Source of the DNA: Acidobacteriota bacterium
Lineage (GTDB): Bacteria; Actinomycetota; Acidimicrobiia; ATN3
Direction: 5' to 3'
Length of the DNA stretch: 64,000 nucleotides
Assembly (NCBI GenBank): GCA_003577105.1
Contig: QEUQ01000006.1
Coordinates: 1 to 64,000 of the forward strand
Position 1 is the stretch's first letter. The number at the start of each line of letters is the position of its first letter. Positions 36,564-45,336 of the stretch are shown in pieces. Made by a program: the position numbers and the translations under genes. A model generated the notes under the pieces. It did no database searches. It was given only the letters and a program-made list of their open reading frames with translations, and had not been told where the DNA came from.

Positions 36564-37518
36564 CCTTGGCGAAATAGGTAATGATCAAGTTCGCGCCAGC
36601 GCGCCTGATCGCGGTGAGACTCTCGATCATCACGGGCTCGGCATCGAGATAGCCTGCTTCAGTGGCGGCCTTCAGAGCCGAATACTCCCCCGAGACCTGA
36701 TATGCCGCCACTGGCAGAGTGGTAACCGCCTTTATGTCAGAGATGATGTCAAGGTAGTGACCGGCCGGCTTCACCATGAGAATGTCGGCACCCTCATCCT
36801 CATCGAGGAGTGCCTCTCTCACGGCCTCGCCTCGGTTTCGATAATCCATTTGATATGAGCGGCGATCGCCGAAAGCCGGGGCGCACTCGGCGGCATCACG
36901 AAATGGTCCGTAGAAGGCGGAGGCAAACTTCACCGAGTAGGCCATGATTGGGGTCATCTTGAAGCCTGCCGAATCCAAGGCGCCACGAATCGCCCCGACC
37001 TGCCCGTCCATCATGCCGCTTGGTGCAATCAGTCCTGAGCCTGCCGTGGCTTGAGATATAGCGATCTCCGCGTAGCGCTCCAAGGTGGCGTCATTGTCTA
37101 CTGCGCCCGATTCGCCAAGTACCCCGCAATGTCCGTGATCTGTGAACTCGTCTAGGCACAAGTCCGTTGATATGAGCAGTTCTGATCCGAATGCATCGGC
37201 AAGCTCCATTACGGCTCTCTGAACTATCCCGTCCCGATCTGAAGCCTCGCTTCCCTCCGGATCCTTCGTTTTGGGAATTCCAAAGAGGATCACGGCCCGA
37301 ACTCCAGCAGAGAGGAGCTCCTCGGCTTCCTTTCGAAGGCTCCTGATGCTGTGCTTGGAAACGCCTGGCATCGTGGGAATGGGCTCGGGATCGGTGAGGG
37401 ACTCCTTGACGAAAAGAGGCGCCACCAATTGGTCAGGGCTCAGCGCTGTCTCCGCCACCAAGTTGCGCGCAAGTGCAGTTGATCGGAGCCTCTGAGGGCG
37501 TGAATGTGGGAAGTTCAT
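36541..37518 (-). CDS. hemB: Delta-aminolevulinic acid dehydratase HemB
   Basis: This 325-residue enzyme condenses two aminolevulinates to porphobilinogen. The start is taken as MNFPHSRPQRLR; the open frame runs 117 codons further upstream, but that part overlaps the preceding gene in another frame. The two active-site lysines are in SVKFASAFYGPF and LMVKPAGHYLD. The metal loop TDLCLDEFTDHGHCG keeps two of the three zinc Cys, with Asp for the third. The ribosome site is weak, consistent with coupling to the gene 19 bp upstream. Confidence 0.95.
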   Translation of the reverse strand: MNFPHSRPQRLRSTALARNLVAETALSPDQLVAPLFVKESLTDPEPIPTMPGVSKHSIRSLRKEAEELLSAGVRAVILFGIPKTKDPEGSEASDRDGIVQRAVMELADAFGSELLISTDLCLDEFTDHGHCGVLGESGAVDNDATLERYAEIAISQATAGSGLIAPSGMMDGQVGAIRGALDSAGFKMTPIMAYSVKFASAFYGPFRDAAECAPAFGDRRSYQMDYRNRGEAVREALLDEDEGADILMVKPAGHYLDIISDIKAVTTLPVAAYQVSGEYSALKAATEAGYLDAEPVMIESLTAIRRAGANLIITYFAKDAARALS

Positions 37519-37537
37519 GGGGCAATCGTACCGATCA

Positions 37538-38026
37538 TCAACCGGCGGGAACACCGGGCCACGGGGTGGGATCCTTGCCGATGGCCGCGCGCGTGAGGGC
37601 AAGACCGTCGCCGATAGCGGCGACCGCTTGGGCCACCTGCCGCCTGACCGCTGAACCTGCCAAGTTGCCCAGACCTCTGACCATGACGCCTGCACAGCCA
37701 ATCTCGGCGTCATCGACAACCGCTGCGAGATCGTCGAGGGAGGCCGCGTCGGAAATTCTCTGCTTGAACTCAGGCGGCGGAGTAGGTGAGTGCGTGGCCT
37801 TATCCTGCTCGGCCGCAAGACTCGCCCAGACCGCCGCCCGGTGCTTGTTGGCTTCAGCCAACGCTGCAACTGACAGCTGGAACGATCTCAAGCGAGCTAG
37901 TTCAGCCCCGTCTCCTCGGCGACTCGCTTCAACGGCGAGAGCATCCGCGGCGGTAGCAACATCGGAAAGCGCGCGCGCTGCCGATTCCTCATGAGCCACG
38001 AATTGGGCGATCGCCGCTGAGCTCAT
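37538..38026 (-). CDS. Helical ferritin-like protein, ligands degenerate
   Basis: This 162-residue, mostly alpha-helical, Ala-rich protein has no signal peptide. Its C-terminal half (CAGVMVRGLGNLAGSAVRRQ, ending near GKDPTPWPGVP) resembles the last helices of DUF4439/ferritin-like proteins, but the usual Glu/His iron ligands of that helix are not evident. It is coupled by a 4-bp overlap to the next ferritin-like gene upstream. In a haem operon an iron-handling role is tempting but unproven. Confidence 0.55.
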   Translation of the reverse strand: MSSAAIAQFVAHEESAARALSDVATAADALAVEASRRGDGAELARLRSFQLSVAALAEANKHRAAVWASLAAEQDKATHSPTPPPEFKQRISDAASLDDLAAVVDDAEIGCAGVMVRGLGNLAGSAVRRQVAQAVAAIGDGLALTRAAIGKDPTPWPGVPAG

Positions 38027-38607
38027 GCGAATGCCACAATCGAGCGATCTGAGTCCAGCGCTACCCTCAGCGCGGCAACATGAGTTGAGTCCGCGAACAA
38101 GTTCGAAGACAGCACAGGGGTCAGACGTAGTGTCAACATGTCGGCAATCGCGTTGCGATAAGCACTCGTTAGGGCGATCTCCCCTTCGAGCAGCGTACTC
38201 AGCGCCCGCCGCTGATCGCCTAAGGGCGTGGGCAGCACGTAGCGCTCACGCGCCTCGCCCGCCTGCCCACCGGCGTCGTTAATCAAGCGCCTCAACGCTT
38301 CGGAGTGCGCCACATGATGCCCACGAATCTCGCCGGCAAGGCGGGCCAGGTCTGGATCGAGACGCTCCCCAGCAATCACCTCATTCGCCAGCGCAATCTC
38401 GCGCAACTCAAGCTGGAGCAGCGTGTTCAATGTGTCAAAGTCTGGTGAGCCCTCGGGAATTCGGGGTGGGACTACGCCTATCGGAGGGGCCGCGACCCGC
38501 TGCGGGGCACAAGCGCTGAGCACTGGAGCAAGTAGAACCAGACCTGAGCAGATCGCTGCGCCGCTCAGTAAGTCCCTCCTGGTTGGGAAGGTGGCGTCTT
38601 CAGACAT
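38023..38607 (-). CDS. Exported ferritin-like (DUF4439-type) protein, Tat/lipoprotein signal
   Basis: This is a 194-residue protein. The start MSEDATFPTRRDLL gives a twin-arginine-type signal followed by a lipobox (APVLSAC, Cys about residue 33). A four-helix ferritin-like domain follows, with ELREIALANEVIAGE, GHHVAHSEALRRLI and LEGEIALTSAYRNAI giving candidate Glu/His metal ligands, and a YVLPTPLGD linker typical of DUF4439. The start overlaps the cobA-hemD stop by 8 bp. It probably sits outside the membrane. Iron or oxidant handling is inferred. Confidence 0.7.
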   Translation of the reverse strand: MSEDATFPTRRDLLSGAAICSGLVLLAPVLSACAPQRVAAPPIGVVPPRIPEGSPDFDTLNTLLQLELREIALANEVIAGERLDPDLARLAGEIRGHHVAHSEALRRLINDAGGQAGEARERYVLPTPLGDQRRALSTLLEGEIALTSAYRNAIADMLTLRLTPVLSSNLFADSTHVAALRVALDSDRSIVAFA

Positions 38608-40114
38608 TCCCGAAGGCAGACCTGAGCGCGTCAACCAATCCCTCGATCGTGTGAGATTGGGCGACAACCGTGGGCTCGATACCCAGATCGCGTGCAGTTG
38701 CCGCAGTTGCAGGCCCGATGCACGCAACGACACCTGGCACGCACTTGTCGCCCATCAAATCAACGTAGTTGAGTACCGTCGAGGACGATGCGAACGTGAC
38801 TGCATCGATCTCGCCGACCTCGATCTGTGCGCGAATTGCAGACGTGTCAGATTCGGCGAAAACCGTCCGGTAGGCGGCCACTTCTTCGACATCGAAGCCC
38901 CGTTCGCGCAGACCGTCAGGGAGTACTCGACGCCCTTCTTCTGCCCTTATCAGAAGGACGACCTCGCCACGGCCGCTCTCTGGAAGCTCCGCTAGTAGAC
39001 CCTCTGACGTCGAAACGGAAGCGGTGATGTCTGGGGTAATCCCTGACCGCTCAAGGGCATCGGCGGTGGCGGGTCCAATTGCCCCGACCTTGACGCCGGC
39101 AAATGCCCTTGAATCCATGGCCAAGGCAGCCATGGCTGTTCGGGTTCGCTCGACCCCGTTTGTGCTCGCGAACAAGACCCATGAGAAGCCGCCGCCCCCA
39201 AGGCGCTCCAGCGCATCGGTCAAGGATTCGGGGCTCGACGCCTCCTCGATTGAGATCAATGGAAATGTGACGACATCTGCGCCGAGGTCTTCTAGTAACA
39301 CTGCTAGGGCACTCGCTTGCTCGCGCGCCCGAGTCACGAGTACCCGCTTGCCCCAGAGCGGAAGCCTCTCGACCCACGCAATCTGTTCTCTGAGCGCGGT
39401 GACCTCCCCGACTACGACGGCCGCCGGCGCCTTCAACTTGAACCTAGATGCCTCCCGAGGCAGGTTCTCCAGGGTTGCCATCACCACACGCTGCTCAGGT
39501 CTAGTGCCCCATTCGATTGCAGCAACAGGAGTCTTTGGATCGCGTCCAGCACCCACAAGTGCGCTGCAAATCTCTGGAAGAGAGCCCACAGACATCATGA
39601 GAACTAGAGTTCCACCCAGCCTGCCAAGGCTCTCCCAGTCGACTCCGCTGCTCTCGAAATCCTCGTGCCCGGTAACCAGCGTCACAGAAGTTGAGATCCC
39701 CCTGTGGGTCACTGGAATCCCGGCATACGCGGGGGCAGCAATTCCCGAGGTGATTCCCGGAATCACTTCAAACGCGACACCGGCCTCAGCGCACGCCAGG
39801 GCTTCTTCTCCGCCACGGCCAAAGACGAACGGATCCCCGCCCTTGAGGCGAGCAACCCTCTTGCCTTCAAGTGCCTTCTGGACGATCAGACGGTTGATCT
39901 CGTCTTGGCCGAGACCTGGATTGCCCGGCTCCTTCCCCGCGTTGATCAATTCCGCATCGGGATGTGCGTGAGCAAGCAGCTCTGGTGCAGCTAGCCGGTC
40001 GTAGACGATCACATTCGCCTCTCGCAACCTCCGAGCACCCTTCAGGGTGAGCAATTCCGGATCCCCGGGCCCGGCGCCGATCAGCGAGACGAAGGGCTCA
40101 GCCACCGGACTCAC
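38600..40114 (-). CDS. cobA-hemD: CobA-HemD fusion: uroporphyrinogen-III methyltransferase/synthase
   Basis: This 504-residue bifunctional protein has an N-terminal SUMT methyltransferase (about 1-250) with SLIGAGPGDPELLTLKG, the GGDPFVFGRGGEE loop and the PGITSGIAAPAYAGIPVTHR motif. The C-terminal half (about 255-504) is uroporphyrinogen-III synthase, beginning GKRVLVTRAREQASALA. It both closes the tetrapyrrole ring and starts the sirohaem/cobalamin branch. The fusion is common in Actinobacteria. It overlaps hemC by 17 bp. Confidence 0.95.
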   Translation of the reverse strand: MSPVAEPFVSLIGAGPGDPELLTLKGARRLREANVIVYDRLAAPELLAHAHPDAELINAGKEPGNPGLGQDEINRLIVQKALEGKRVARLKGGDPFVFGRGGEEALACAEAGVAFEVIPGITSGIAAPAYAGIPVTHRGISTSVTLVTGHEDFESSGVDWESLGRLGGTLVLMMSVGSLPEICSALVGAGRDPKTPVAAIEWGTRPEQRVVMATLENLPREASRFKLKAPAAVVVGEVTALREQIAWVERLPLWGKRVLVTRAREQASALAVLLEDLGADVVTFPLISIEEASSPESLTDALERLGGGGFSWVLFASTNGVERTRTAMAALAMDSRAFAGVKVGAIGPATADALERSGITPDITASVSTSEGLLAELPESGRGEVVLLIRAEEGRRVLPDGLRERGFDVEEVAAYRTVFAESDTSAIRAQIEVGEIDAVTFASSSTVLNYVDLMGDKCVPGVVACIGPATAATARDLGIEPTVVAQSHTIEGLVDALRSAFGNV

Positions 40115-41000
40115 TCGCCAACTCGGTCAGCAATTGGCCAGCGCCGCGGCCAAGCAGCTCCTCCCCGAGGGCCGTACCGTCAACAACGGGATCCTCGATC
40201 TCTCGCTTGCCTGCGATTACTTGGTGTCCATCGGGGGAGTGAACTGTCGCATTCAAGACCAGGCGGCCATTGCAGATCGAAGCGTGGGCTCCAACCGGAG
40301 CGGAGCACCCGCCCCCAATCGCATTCACGCAAGCTCGTTCGGCCATGACTGCAGCGCGAGCTCCCGGATTGTCGATCTCTCTGACCAAGCCAGAGCACTC
40401 GCTGCCTTTCGCGATCTCGACAGCGATTGCGCCTTGGCCCTGAGCGGGGAGCATGATCGACGGATCAATTCGATCGACCAAGAGTTGTCTGGCCAGGTCG
40501 AGTCGGTCGAGCGCCACCGCACCGACGACTACGGCATCACTTGAGTCGAGCGCGCGAAGTCGCGTCTCAATGTTGCCCCTCAATCCCTGAAACGTTAGGT
40601 CCGGCCTGAACGCCGCGAGCTGAGCCCGCCTGCGCGGACTGCCGGTTGAGACGAGCGCTCCGGGAGCGAGACCATCGAGACTGCAGCCCACCAGCGCATC
40701 GCGCGGGTCGTCGCGAAAGGGAATGGCGGCAATCTCGAACCTTGGATCCAGCGCTGAAGGCATGTCTTTGGCCGAATGCACCGCCACGTCAGCCCTGCCA
40801 TCAGCTAGAGCGTCCTCCAGTGCCTTTGTGAAGACACCGGCCGAACCCATAGCGGGCAAGGGCGTAGTGCGATCCGAATCGCCTTTGGTGGTCACCGGCA
40901 CGAGCTCAACCTCACCGCCACGGTTCCGGAGCAACGACGCAACAGTCTCCGCTTGAGCAAGTGCAAGCGGGCTGTTACGCGTCGCTATCCGAACCCGCAT
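40098..41000 (-). CDS. hemC: Porphobilinogen deaminase HemC
   Basis: This 300-residue hydroxymethylbilane synthase begins with VRIATRNSPLALAQAE, the family signature. The dipyrromethane cofactor Cys lies in NAIGGGCSAPVGAHA (about residue 240). Conserved Arg/Asp regions are visible in STGSPRRRAQL and VHSAKDMPS. It makes the linear tetrapyrrole that HemD, next in the operon, cyclises. It overlaps hemA by 26 bp. Confidence 0.96.
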   Translation of the reverse strand: MRVRIATRNSPLALAQAETVASLLRNRGGEVELVPVTTKGDSDRTTPLPAMGSAGVFTKALEDALADGRADVAVHSAKDMPSALDPRFEIAAIPFRDDPRDALVGCSLDGLAPGALVSTGSPRRRAQLAAFRPDLTFQGLRGNIETRLRALDSSDAVVVGAVALDRLDLARQLLVDRIDPSIMLPAQGQGAIAVEIAKGSECSGLVREIDNPGARAAVMAERACVNAIGGGCSAPVGAHASICNGRLVLNATVHSPDGHQVIAGKREIEDPVVDGTALGEELLGRGAGQLLTELASESGG

Positions 41001-42270
41001 CCCACTCGTCGGTCAGGTCGAAAAGCTTGGCCAACGATTCGGCGAGCAGTGCGCCATCGGCCGTTGCTGCGAGCTCGCGCATGCGCACCGTTGGAGTGTG
41101 AAGAAGCTTGTTAACCAGTGAGCGGGTGAGAGAGTCGACCAAGTCGAGATCGTCGTGTTCAAGATCGGCCAGCCTTCCCGAATACCTGGCGATCTCGTCT
41201 GCGCGAGTCTCCTCCGCCGCCTTCCTCAGAGCCGCGATCAACCCGCTGTAACGAGCTGCCATCTCATCTTCGAGAAAACGGGTGACTTCTCCGGCAATGA
41301 TTTCGCGACCTCTCCGCGCCTCGGTGGCTCTCTTCTTGCGACCTTCATCGGCAAAGCTCCGAAGCCCGTCGATGTCAAGCAGGGTCACGCCTTCGATGTC
41401 CGCGGCAGATGGATCCACGTCGCGGGGAACCGCAATATCGATGATCATCAAGGGGCGATGGCCCCGCTCCTCGGCCATCTTTGACACGCGCTCGAAGCTG
41501 AGAACCAGATCATCGCTGCGTGTCGAGCAGACCAGGATGTCAGAGCGCGCGACCACTTCGTCTAGATCGGAAAGCTCAGCGGCTGCAGCTCCCACAACGC
41601 CGGCGAGCTCAATTGCCTTGTCAATGCTGCGGTTGACCACCGTCAACGTTGCGGCACCCGCGCCCTTCAATGCCCGCGCTCCGGCCTGCCCTGCCTCGCC
41701 TGCACCTAGGACAACCACATCCCTTCCGGAAAGGCCACCGAATTCTCGCCCGGCCAATGCAACAGCGGCAGACGAAACAGATGCGGCGTTTTCCGAAATA
41801 CCGGTCTCGGTTCGAACTCGCTTTCCGACCTCGAGTGCCCGCCTGAAGACTGATGAGAGGGTGCGCTCGATGACGCCTTCCTCCTGAGCTGCCTTGAAGG
41901 CCCTGCGAACCTGACCGATTATCTCGGTCTCGCCAAGGACCATTGAGTCGAGTCCGGCGGTCACGTTGAAGAGGTGCGTGATAGCGGCGTCGTCGTAATA
42001 GGTGTACATCTGCTCAGCAAAGACTGCCGGCTCCAGGTGATGGAACTCGGAGAGGAAATCCCGAATCTCCGCTGCCGCGGGATGGAACCTGCTGGCATTT
42101 ACATAGATCTCAACCCGATTGCAGGTCGAAAGGATCACTGCCTCGCCGACGTGCTCGCACTGGAGGATCCCGGCTAGCGCCTTGGGGAGGTCCTCGTCAC
42201 GAAAGGAAAGCTGCTCGAGTACTGATACCTCGGCTACTTGATAGTTGAGGCCCGTGACTATGACAGACAA
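40975..42270 (-). CDS. hemA: Glutamyl-tRNA reductase HemA
   Basis: This 431-residue enzyme opens the C5 pathway by reducing Glu-tRNA. The catalytic Cys is in ILSTCNRVEIYV (about residue 50). The NADPH-binding motif is VVLGAGEAGQAGARALKGAG (about 180-200), and the C-terminal dimerisation domain is present. This is the usual control point for haem synthesis, and here it is third in a Rex-headed operon. It overlaps the sirohaem-synthase-type gene by 13 bp. Confidence 0.96.
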   Translation of the reverse strand: MSVIVTGLNYQVAEVSVLEQLSFRDEDLPKALAGILQCEHVGEAVILSTCNRVEIYVNASRFHPAAAEIRDFLSEFHHLEPAVFAEQMYTYYDDAAITHLFNVTAGLDSMVLGETEIIGQVRRAFKAAQEEGVIERTLSSVFRRALEVGKRVRTETGISENAASVSSAAVALAGREFGGLSGRDVVVLGAGEAGQAGARALKGAGAATLTVVNRSIDKAIELAGVVGAAAAELSDLDEVVARSDILVCSTRSDDLVLSFERVSKMAEERGHRPLMIIDIAVPRDVDPSAADIEGVTLLDIDGLRSFADEGRKKRATEARRGREIIAGEVTRFLEDEMAARYSGLIAALRKAAEETRADEIARYSGRLADLEHDDLDLVDSLTRSLVNKLLHTPTVRMRELAATADGALLAESLAKLFDLTDEWDAGSDSDA

Positions 42271-42884
42271 TCTGCAATCCTTCTTCGTGCAGCTTCAAGA
42301 TCGCCAGCCCTGATCATCTCGAGTACGTCATTTGACGCGGCAGCTTTCCACTTCTCTTCCATGCCCTCGGTGGAATGACCCCGCTCGTGCAGGCGATCAC
42401 GGGCCTCTGACATCAGTTCCGTCAAGACCCCCCACTCCTCACCGATTTCTTCTTCGAGTCGCCCCTTTAGTATCGCAGCCATGGCGGGGCTTGCGCCCCC
42501 TGTCGAGACAGTGACCGTGACGGGACCTCTTCGAATCACTGCAGGGAGTATGAATCTGCAATTCTCCGGATCATCCGCGGAGTTCACCAACACCCCAGCC
42601 GACTCCCCTTGCGAATAGACAAGCTCGTTGATCCCTGGATCATCGGTTGCGGTAACAGCGAGAGTGATTCCGTCGAGATCAGACTGCTCGTACCGGCGCT
42701 CCACCAACTCGACCGAATCCGACGCCACGAGGTCGCGCATCGCCTCAGAGATCCGCGGGGCCACTACCTTGACCGTTGCACCTCCCCGAAGGAGCCCGCG
42801 GGCCTTGCGAGCTGCCACCGGCCCACCGCCAACCACTAGGCACTTCCGACCGTCGAGCTGAATGTGAAGCGGGTACCACGACAT
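42258..42884 (-). CDS. Precorrin-2 dehydrogenase / sirohaem ferrochelatase (CysG N-terminal type)
   Basis: This 208-residue Met8/CysG-N-type protein has an N-terminal NAD fold (KCLVVGGGPVAARKARGLL) and the sequence FILPAVIRRGPVTVTVSTGGASPAMAA, the hallmark of the family. It oxidises precorrin-2 to sirohydrochlorin and inserts iron. It complements the CobA domain encoded further down the operon, giving a full sirohaem branch. Its start shares one base with the rex stop (TGATG). Confidence 0.92.
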   Translation of the reverse strand: MSWYPLHIQLDGRKCLVVGGGPVAARKARGLLRGGATVKVVAPRISEAMRDLVASDSVELVERRYEQSDLDGITLAVTATDDPGINELVYSQGESAGVLVNSADDPENCRFILPAVIRRGPVTVTVSTGGASPAMAAILKGRLEEEIGEEWGVLTELMSEARDRLHERGHSTEGMEEKWKAAASNDVLEMIRAGDLEAARRRIADCLS

Positions 42885-43555
42885 CAGGTATGTGAACTGG
42901 AGAACTCAGGCGTGCCCGCCTCCCGGCGCTGCTGGTAAAACGAGAGAATTTGAAGCTCAATAGCAAGGTCGACTTTTCGAAGCGACACACCTTCGGGAAC
43001 GGAAATGACCACCGGTGCGAAATTGAGGATCGAGCGCACCCCGGCCTCAACCAGCAAGTCTGCGACCCGCTGGGCCTCCGACGCGGGAACAGCGATGATC
43101 CCAATCGCAATCCCGTCTTCCTTGGCGACATCGGCAATGGCATCCATCGGCCTGACGGTCAGACCGGCAAGCATCTCCCCTTGCTTCGAGGGATCGGAAT
43201 CAAACAGCCCGACTATTCGAAATCCTCGAGCCGCGAATCCTTTGTAGTTCGCTAGCGCCGAGCCGAGGTTTCCCACGCCCACGATCGCCACCGGCCGATC
43301 CTCGGTAAGGCCGAGTTCCCGGGAGACCTCGTGAAGCAGGTAGGTGACGTCATAGCCGACTCCACGGGTGCCGTAAGAGCCCAGAAACGACAGATCCTTG
43401 CGTACCTTCGCTGCATTGACACCTGCCATTTCGGCCAGACGCTCTGATGAGATCGTCGCGACTTCGCGGTCGGACAATTCGAGAAGACTTCGATAGTAAA
43501 TAGGGAGGCGCGAGACCGTTGCTTCGGGGATTCGGCGTTCGCCGTCCGGCGTCAT
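42884..43555 (-). CDS. rex: Redox-sensing transcriptional repressor Rex
   Basis: This 223-residue repressor senses NADH/NAD+. The start is MTPDGERRIPEATVSRLPIY, preceded by GGAG; 56 further upstream codons are open but contain the operator region. The N-terminal winged helix has RLAEMAGVNAAKVRKDLSFLGSYGTRGVGYDV (recognition helix within about 45-75), and the Rossmann fold has VAIVGVGNLGSALANY. A C-terminal swapped helix follows. It heads the haem operon, as in Streptomyces rex-hemACD. The sequence upstream contains a palindrome expected for autoregulation. Confidence 0.95.
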   Translation of the reverse strand: MTPDGERRIPEATVSRLPIYYRSLLELSDREVATISSERLAEMAGVNAAKVRKDLSFLGSYGTRGVGYDVTYLLHEVSRELGLTEDRPVAIVGVGNLGSALANYKGFAARGFRIVGLFDSDPSKQGEMLAGLTVRPMDAIADVAKEDGIAIGIIAVPASEAQRVADLLVEAGVRSILNFAPVVISVPEGVSLRKVDLAIELQILSFYQQRREAGTPEFSSSHT

Positions 43556-43654
43556 TGACGAGCAACTCCAGTAGATGTCGGGGATCCGCACTACGGAACG
43601 ATCAGACCTCGACGAGATCCGGCCCATGTGGGAGCACACAATGCACAAGTCCAT

Positions 43655-43691
43655 ATGATATGAGCTTGTGACTGAATTCTCAAAGTCACAA
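43655..43691 (-). promoter_or_regulatory. rex-hem promoter with Rex operator-like palindrome
   Basis: On the minus strand TTGAGA (43678-43683) and TATCAT (43655-43660) form a promoter with an exact 17-bp spacer. On the plus strand TTGTGACTGAATTCTCAA (43666-43683) matches the Rex consensus TTGTGAA-N4-TTCACAA at 12 of 14 positions, covering the -35 and spacer. A wider perfect palindrome, TTGTGACT (43666-43673) with AGTCACAA (43684-43691), overlaps it. The gap is also upstream of the divergent membrane protein gene. Confidence 0.6.
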
Positions 43692-43755
43692 TCACTTAAT
43701 GCAACTCGTATTTTGAGCGTCATGACCGCTGGAAAGCGTGGAGGGAGACTCCCAG

Positions 43756-44592
43756 ATGTCCGTAGCTCTCGGCATCGTCGCGACCGCTGTCGCGGCGGTC
43801 TTCGCCCTCTCGATGTTCAGGCGATACCGGATTCGAGGCGGGAAGCACCATGCCGCCTGGGGCATATCGATGATCATGTTCGCGGTGGCGAGTGCCGCGC
43901 TCACTGCGGGTCTCGCCTTCGGGTGGAACTCCGAGATCTTCAAGGTCTACTACTTGTTCGGGGCGATTCTCAACGTTCCATATCTCGGATTGGGAAACGT
44001 CTACCTCCTTTGGGGCGACCGTGCTGGTTATGTCGGGCAGCTCATCCTTGGAGCTTTTCTAGTCGCATCGGTTGTGACAATTCTGACTGCCCCCGTCACC
44101 AATCCGCCCTCGGGCAGCGAGATTCCCTCGGGCAAGGAGGTGTACGCGTCAGAGTCACATCCTGCTCTCCCAGCTGGATGTGAAGAAGTGCGTCCTCCTG
44201 ATTGCCTCCCGTTCGTCAAACGAGATCCGGTAGCGGTACTGCCGAGGGTCTTTGCGGTGTTCGGCAACATCTTCGGGACACTCATGGTTGTCGGAAGCAC
44301 GGTTACTTCGGCCATCAGGTTCTTGCGGCGGCGCAAGACCGACCCCTTCGCGGGGCGCCTTGCTCTTGGAAACATCTTGATTGCGGCAGGGGTGATGATC
44401 GTGGCAAGCGGTGGCACCTCTGCCCGCCTTGGGACGACTTCGGTGCTCCCCATGACACTCGCAGCAGGCGTGAGCGTGATCTACTCGGGCTTCAGGGTCG
44501 CATCGAGGAAGCTCGCCGACGACGCGGAGAGCGGCGACGGAGAATCGATAGAACCGCAGGGCGAATCGGAAGCGCCGGGTGATCCCCAATGA
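43756..44592 (+). CDS. Multi-spanning membrane protein of unknown function
   Basis: This 278-residue protein has about seven hydrophobic segments. The start MSVALGIVATAV is preceded by GGAGGGAG. Between segments four and five is an outside-type loop with two cysteines (PAGCEEV and PDCLPF). A charged tail of about 25 acidic residues ends the protein. I do not recognise the family. It is divergent from rex across the palindromic operator and coupled by a 4-bp overlap to the SDR gene. Confidence 0.7.
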   Translation: MSVALGIVATAVAAVFALSMFRRYRIRGGKHHAAWGISMIMFAVASAALTAGLAFGWNSEIFKVYYLFGAILNVPYLGLGNVYLLWGDRAGYVGQLILGAFLVASVVTILTAPVTNPPSGSEIPSGKEVYASESHPALPAGCEEVRPPDCLPFVKRDPVAVLPRVFAVFGNIFGTLMVVGSTVTSAIRFLRRRKTDPFAGRLALGNILIAAGVMIVASGGTSARLGTTSVLPMTLAAGVSVIYSGFRVASRKLADDAESGDGESIEPQGESEAPGDPQ

Positions 44593-45320
44593 AACCGTAC
44601 GCAATCGTCACAGGTGGAGCCGGCGGAATCGGCAAAGCAATATCCGGCCGGCTGGTGGATGACGGATTCGACGTTCTCATCGCCGATTTGGCTAGGGAAG
44701 CGGCAGAAGCAGTTGCGACAGAGCTAGGCGAGGGATGCGCGGCGATCGAAATTGACGTTTCCTCGCCAATCTCAATAGCGCGCGCGTTTGAGGAAGTGAT
44801 TGGCGAACGTTCGGCCCCAGCGGTTCTCGTAAACAATGCGGGGTGGGACTTGACCATGCCGTTTGTAGAAAGCGACCTCGAATTCCGCCAGAAAGTGCTG
44901 GCCGTGAATCTTTCTGGTGCCATCGAATGCTCCTGGCATGCGAGCAGAGCAATGCTCGAAGCAGAAAGCGGCACGATCATCAACGTCGCGAGTGATGCAG
45001 GAAGAGTGGGTTCCACTGGCGAGGTGGTGTACTCGGGTGCCAAGGGAGGAGTGATTGCCTTCACAAAGGCGCTAGCTCGTGAGGTCGCCCCCGCAGTCAG
45101 GGTCAACTGTGTTTGCCCCGGCCCGACCGACACCCCCCTGTTGGGGGCGATCGCCGAGGAAAACCCCGCTTTGGTCCGTGCTCTCGAGCGGGCGATTCCG
45201 CTCAGGAGAATTGGCGCCCCCGCCGATGTTGCCGGCGTCGTCTCATTCCTCTGCTCTGACGACGCCGCCTATATGACAGGGCAGACGATCTCGGTGAGCG
45301 GTGGCCTGACGATGGCCTGA
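44589..45320 (+). CDS. Short-chain dehydrogenase/reductase, BadH-like
   Basis: This 243-residue classical SDR has the NAD(P) motif VTGGAGGIGKA, the NNAGWD strand and the active-site Ser/Tyr/Lys in VASDAGRVGS...VVYSGAKGG. The distinctive segments NNAGWD, VCPGPTDTPLL and the VSGGLTM end match BadH, 2-hydroxycyclohexanecarboxyl-CoA dehydrogenase, more closely than FabG. The substrate is therefore likely a cyclic or branched hydroxyacyl-CoA, though many homologues are uncharacterised. The acyl-CoA ligase converges on it 16 bp downstream. Confidence 0.85.
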   Translation: MKPYAIVTGGAGGIGKAISGRLVDDGFDVLIADLAREAAEAVATELGEGCAAIEIDVSSPISIARAFEEVIGERSAPAVLVNNAGWDLTMPFVESDLEFRQKVLAVNLSGAIECSWHASRAMLEAESGTIINVASDAGRVGSTGEVVYSGAKGGVIAFTKALAREVAPAVRVNCVCPGPTDTPLLGAIAEENPALVRALERAIPLRRIGAPADVAGVVSFLCSDDAAYMTGQTISVSGGLTMA

Positions 45321-45336
45321 GGCGGTCAGCTCTCGC

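Noticed and set aside
39024-39971. Long antisense frame over cobA-hemD
   Set aside because: It has Ser/Pro/Ala-rich composition typical of the reverse complement of a GC-rich gene.
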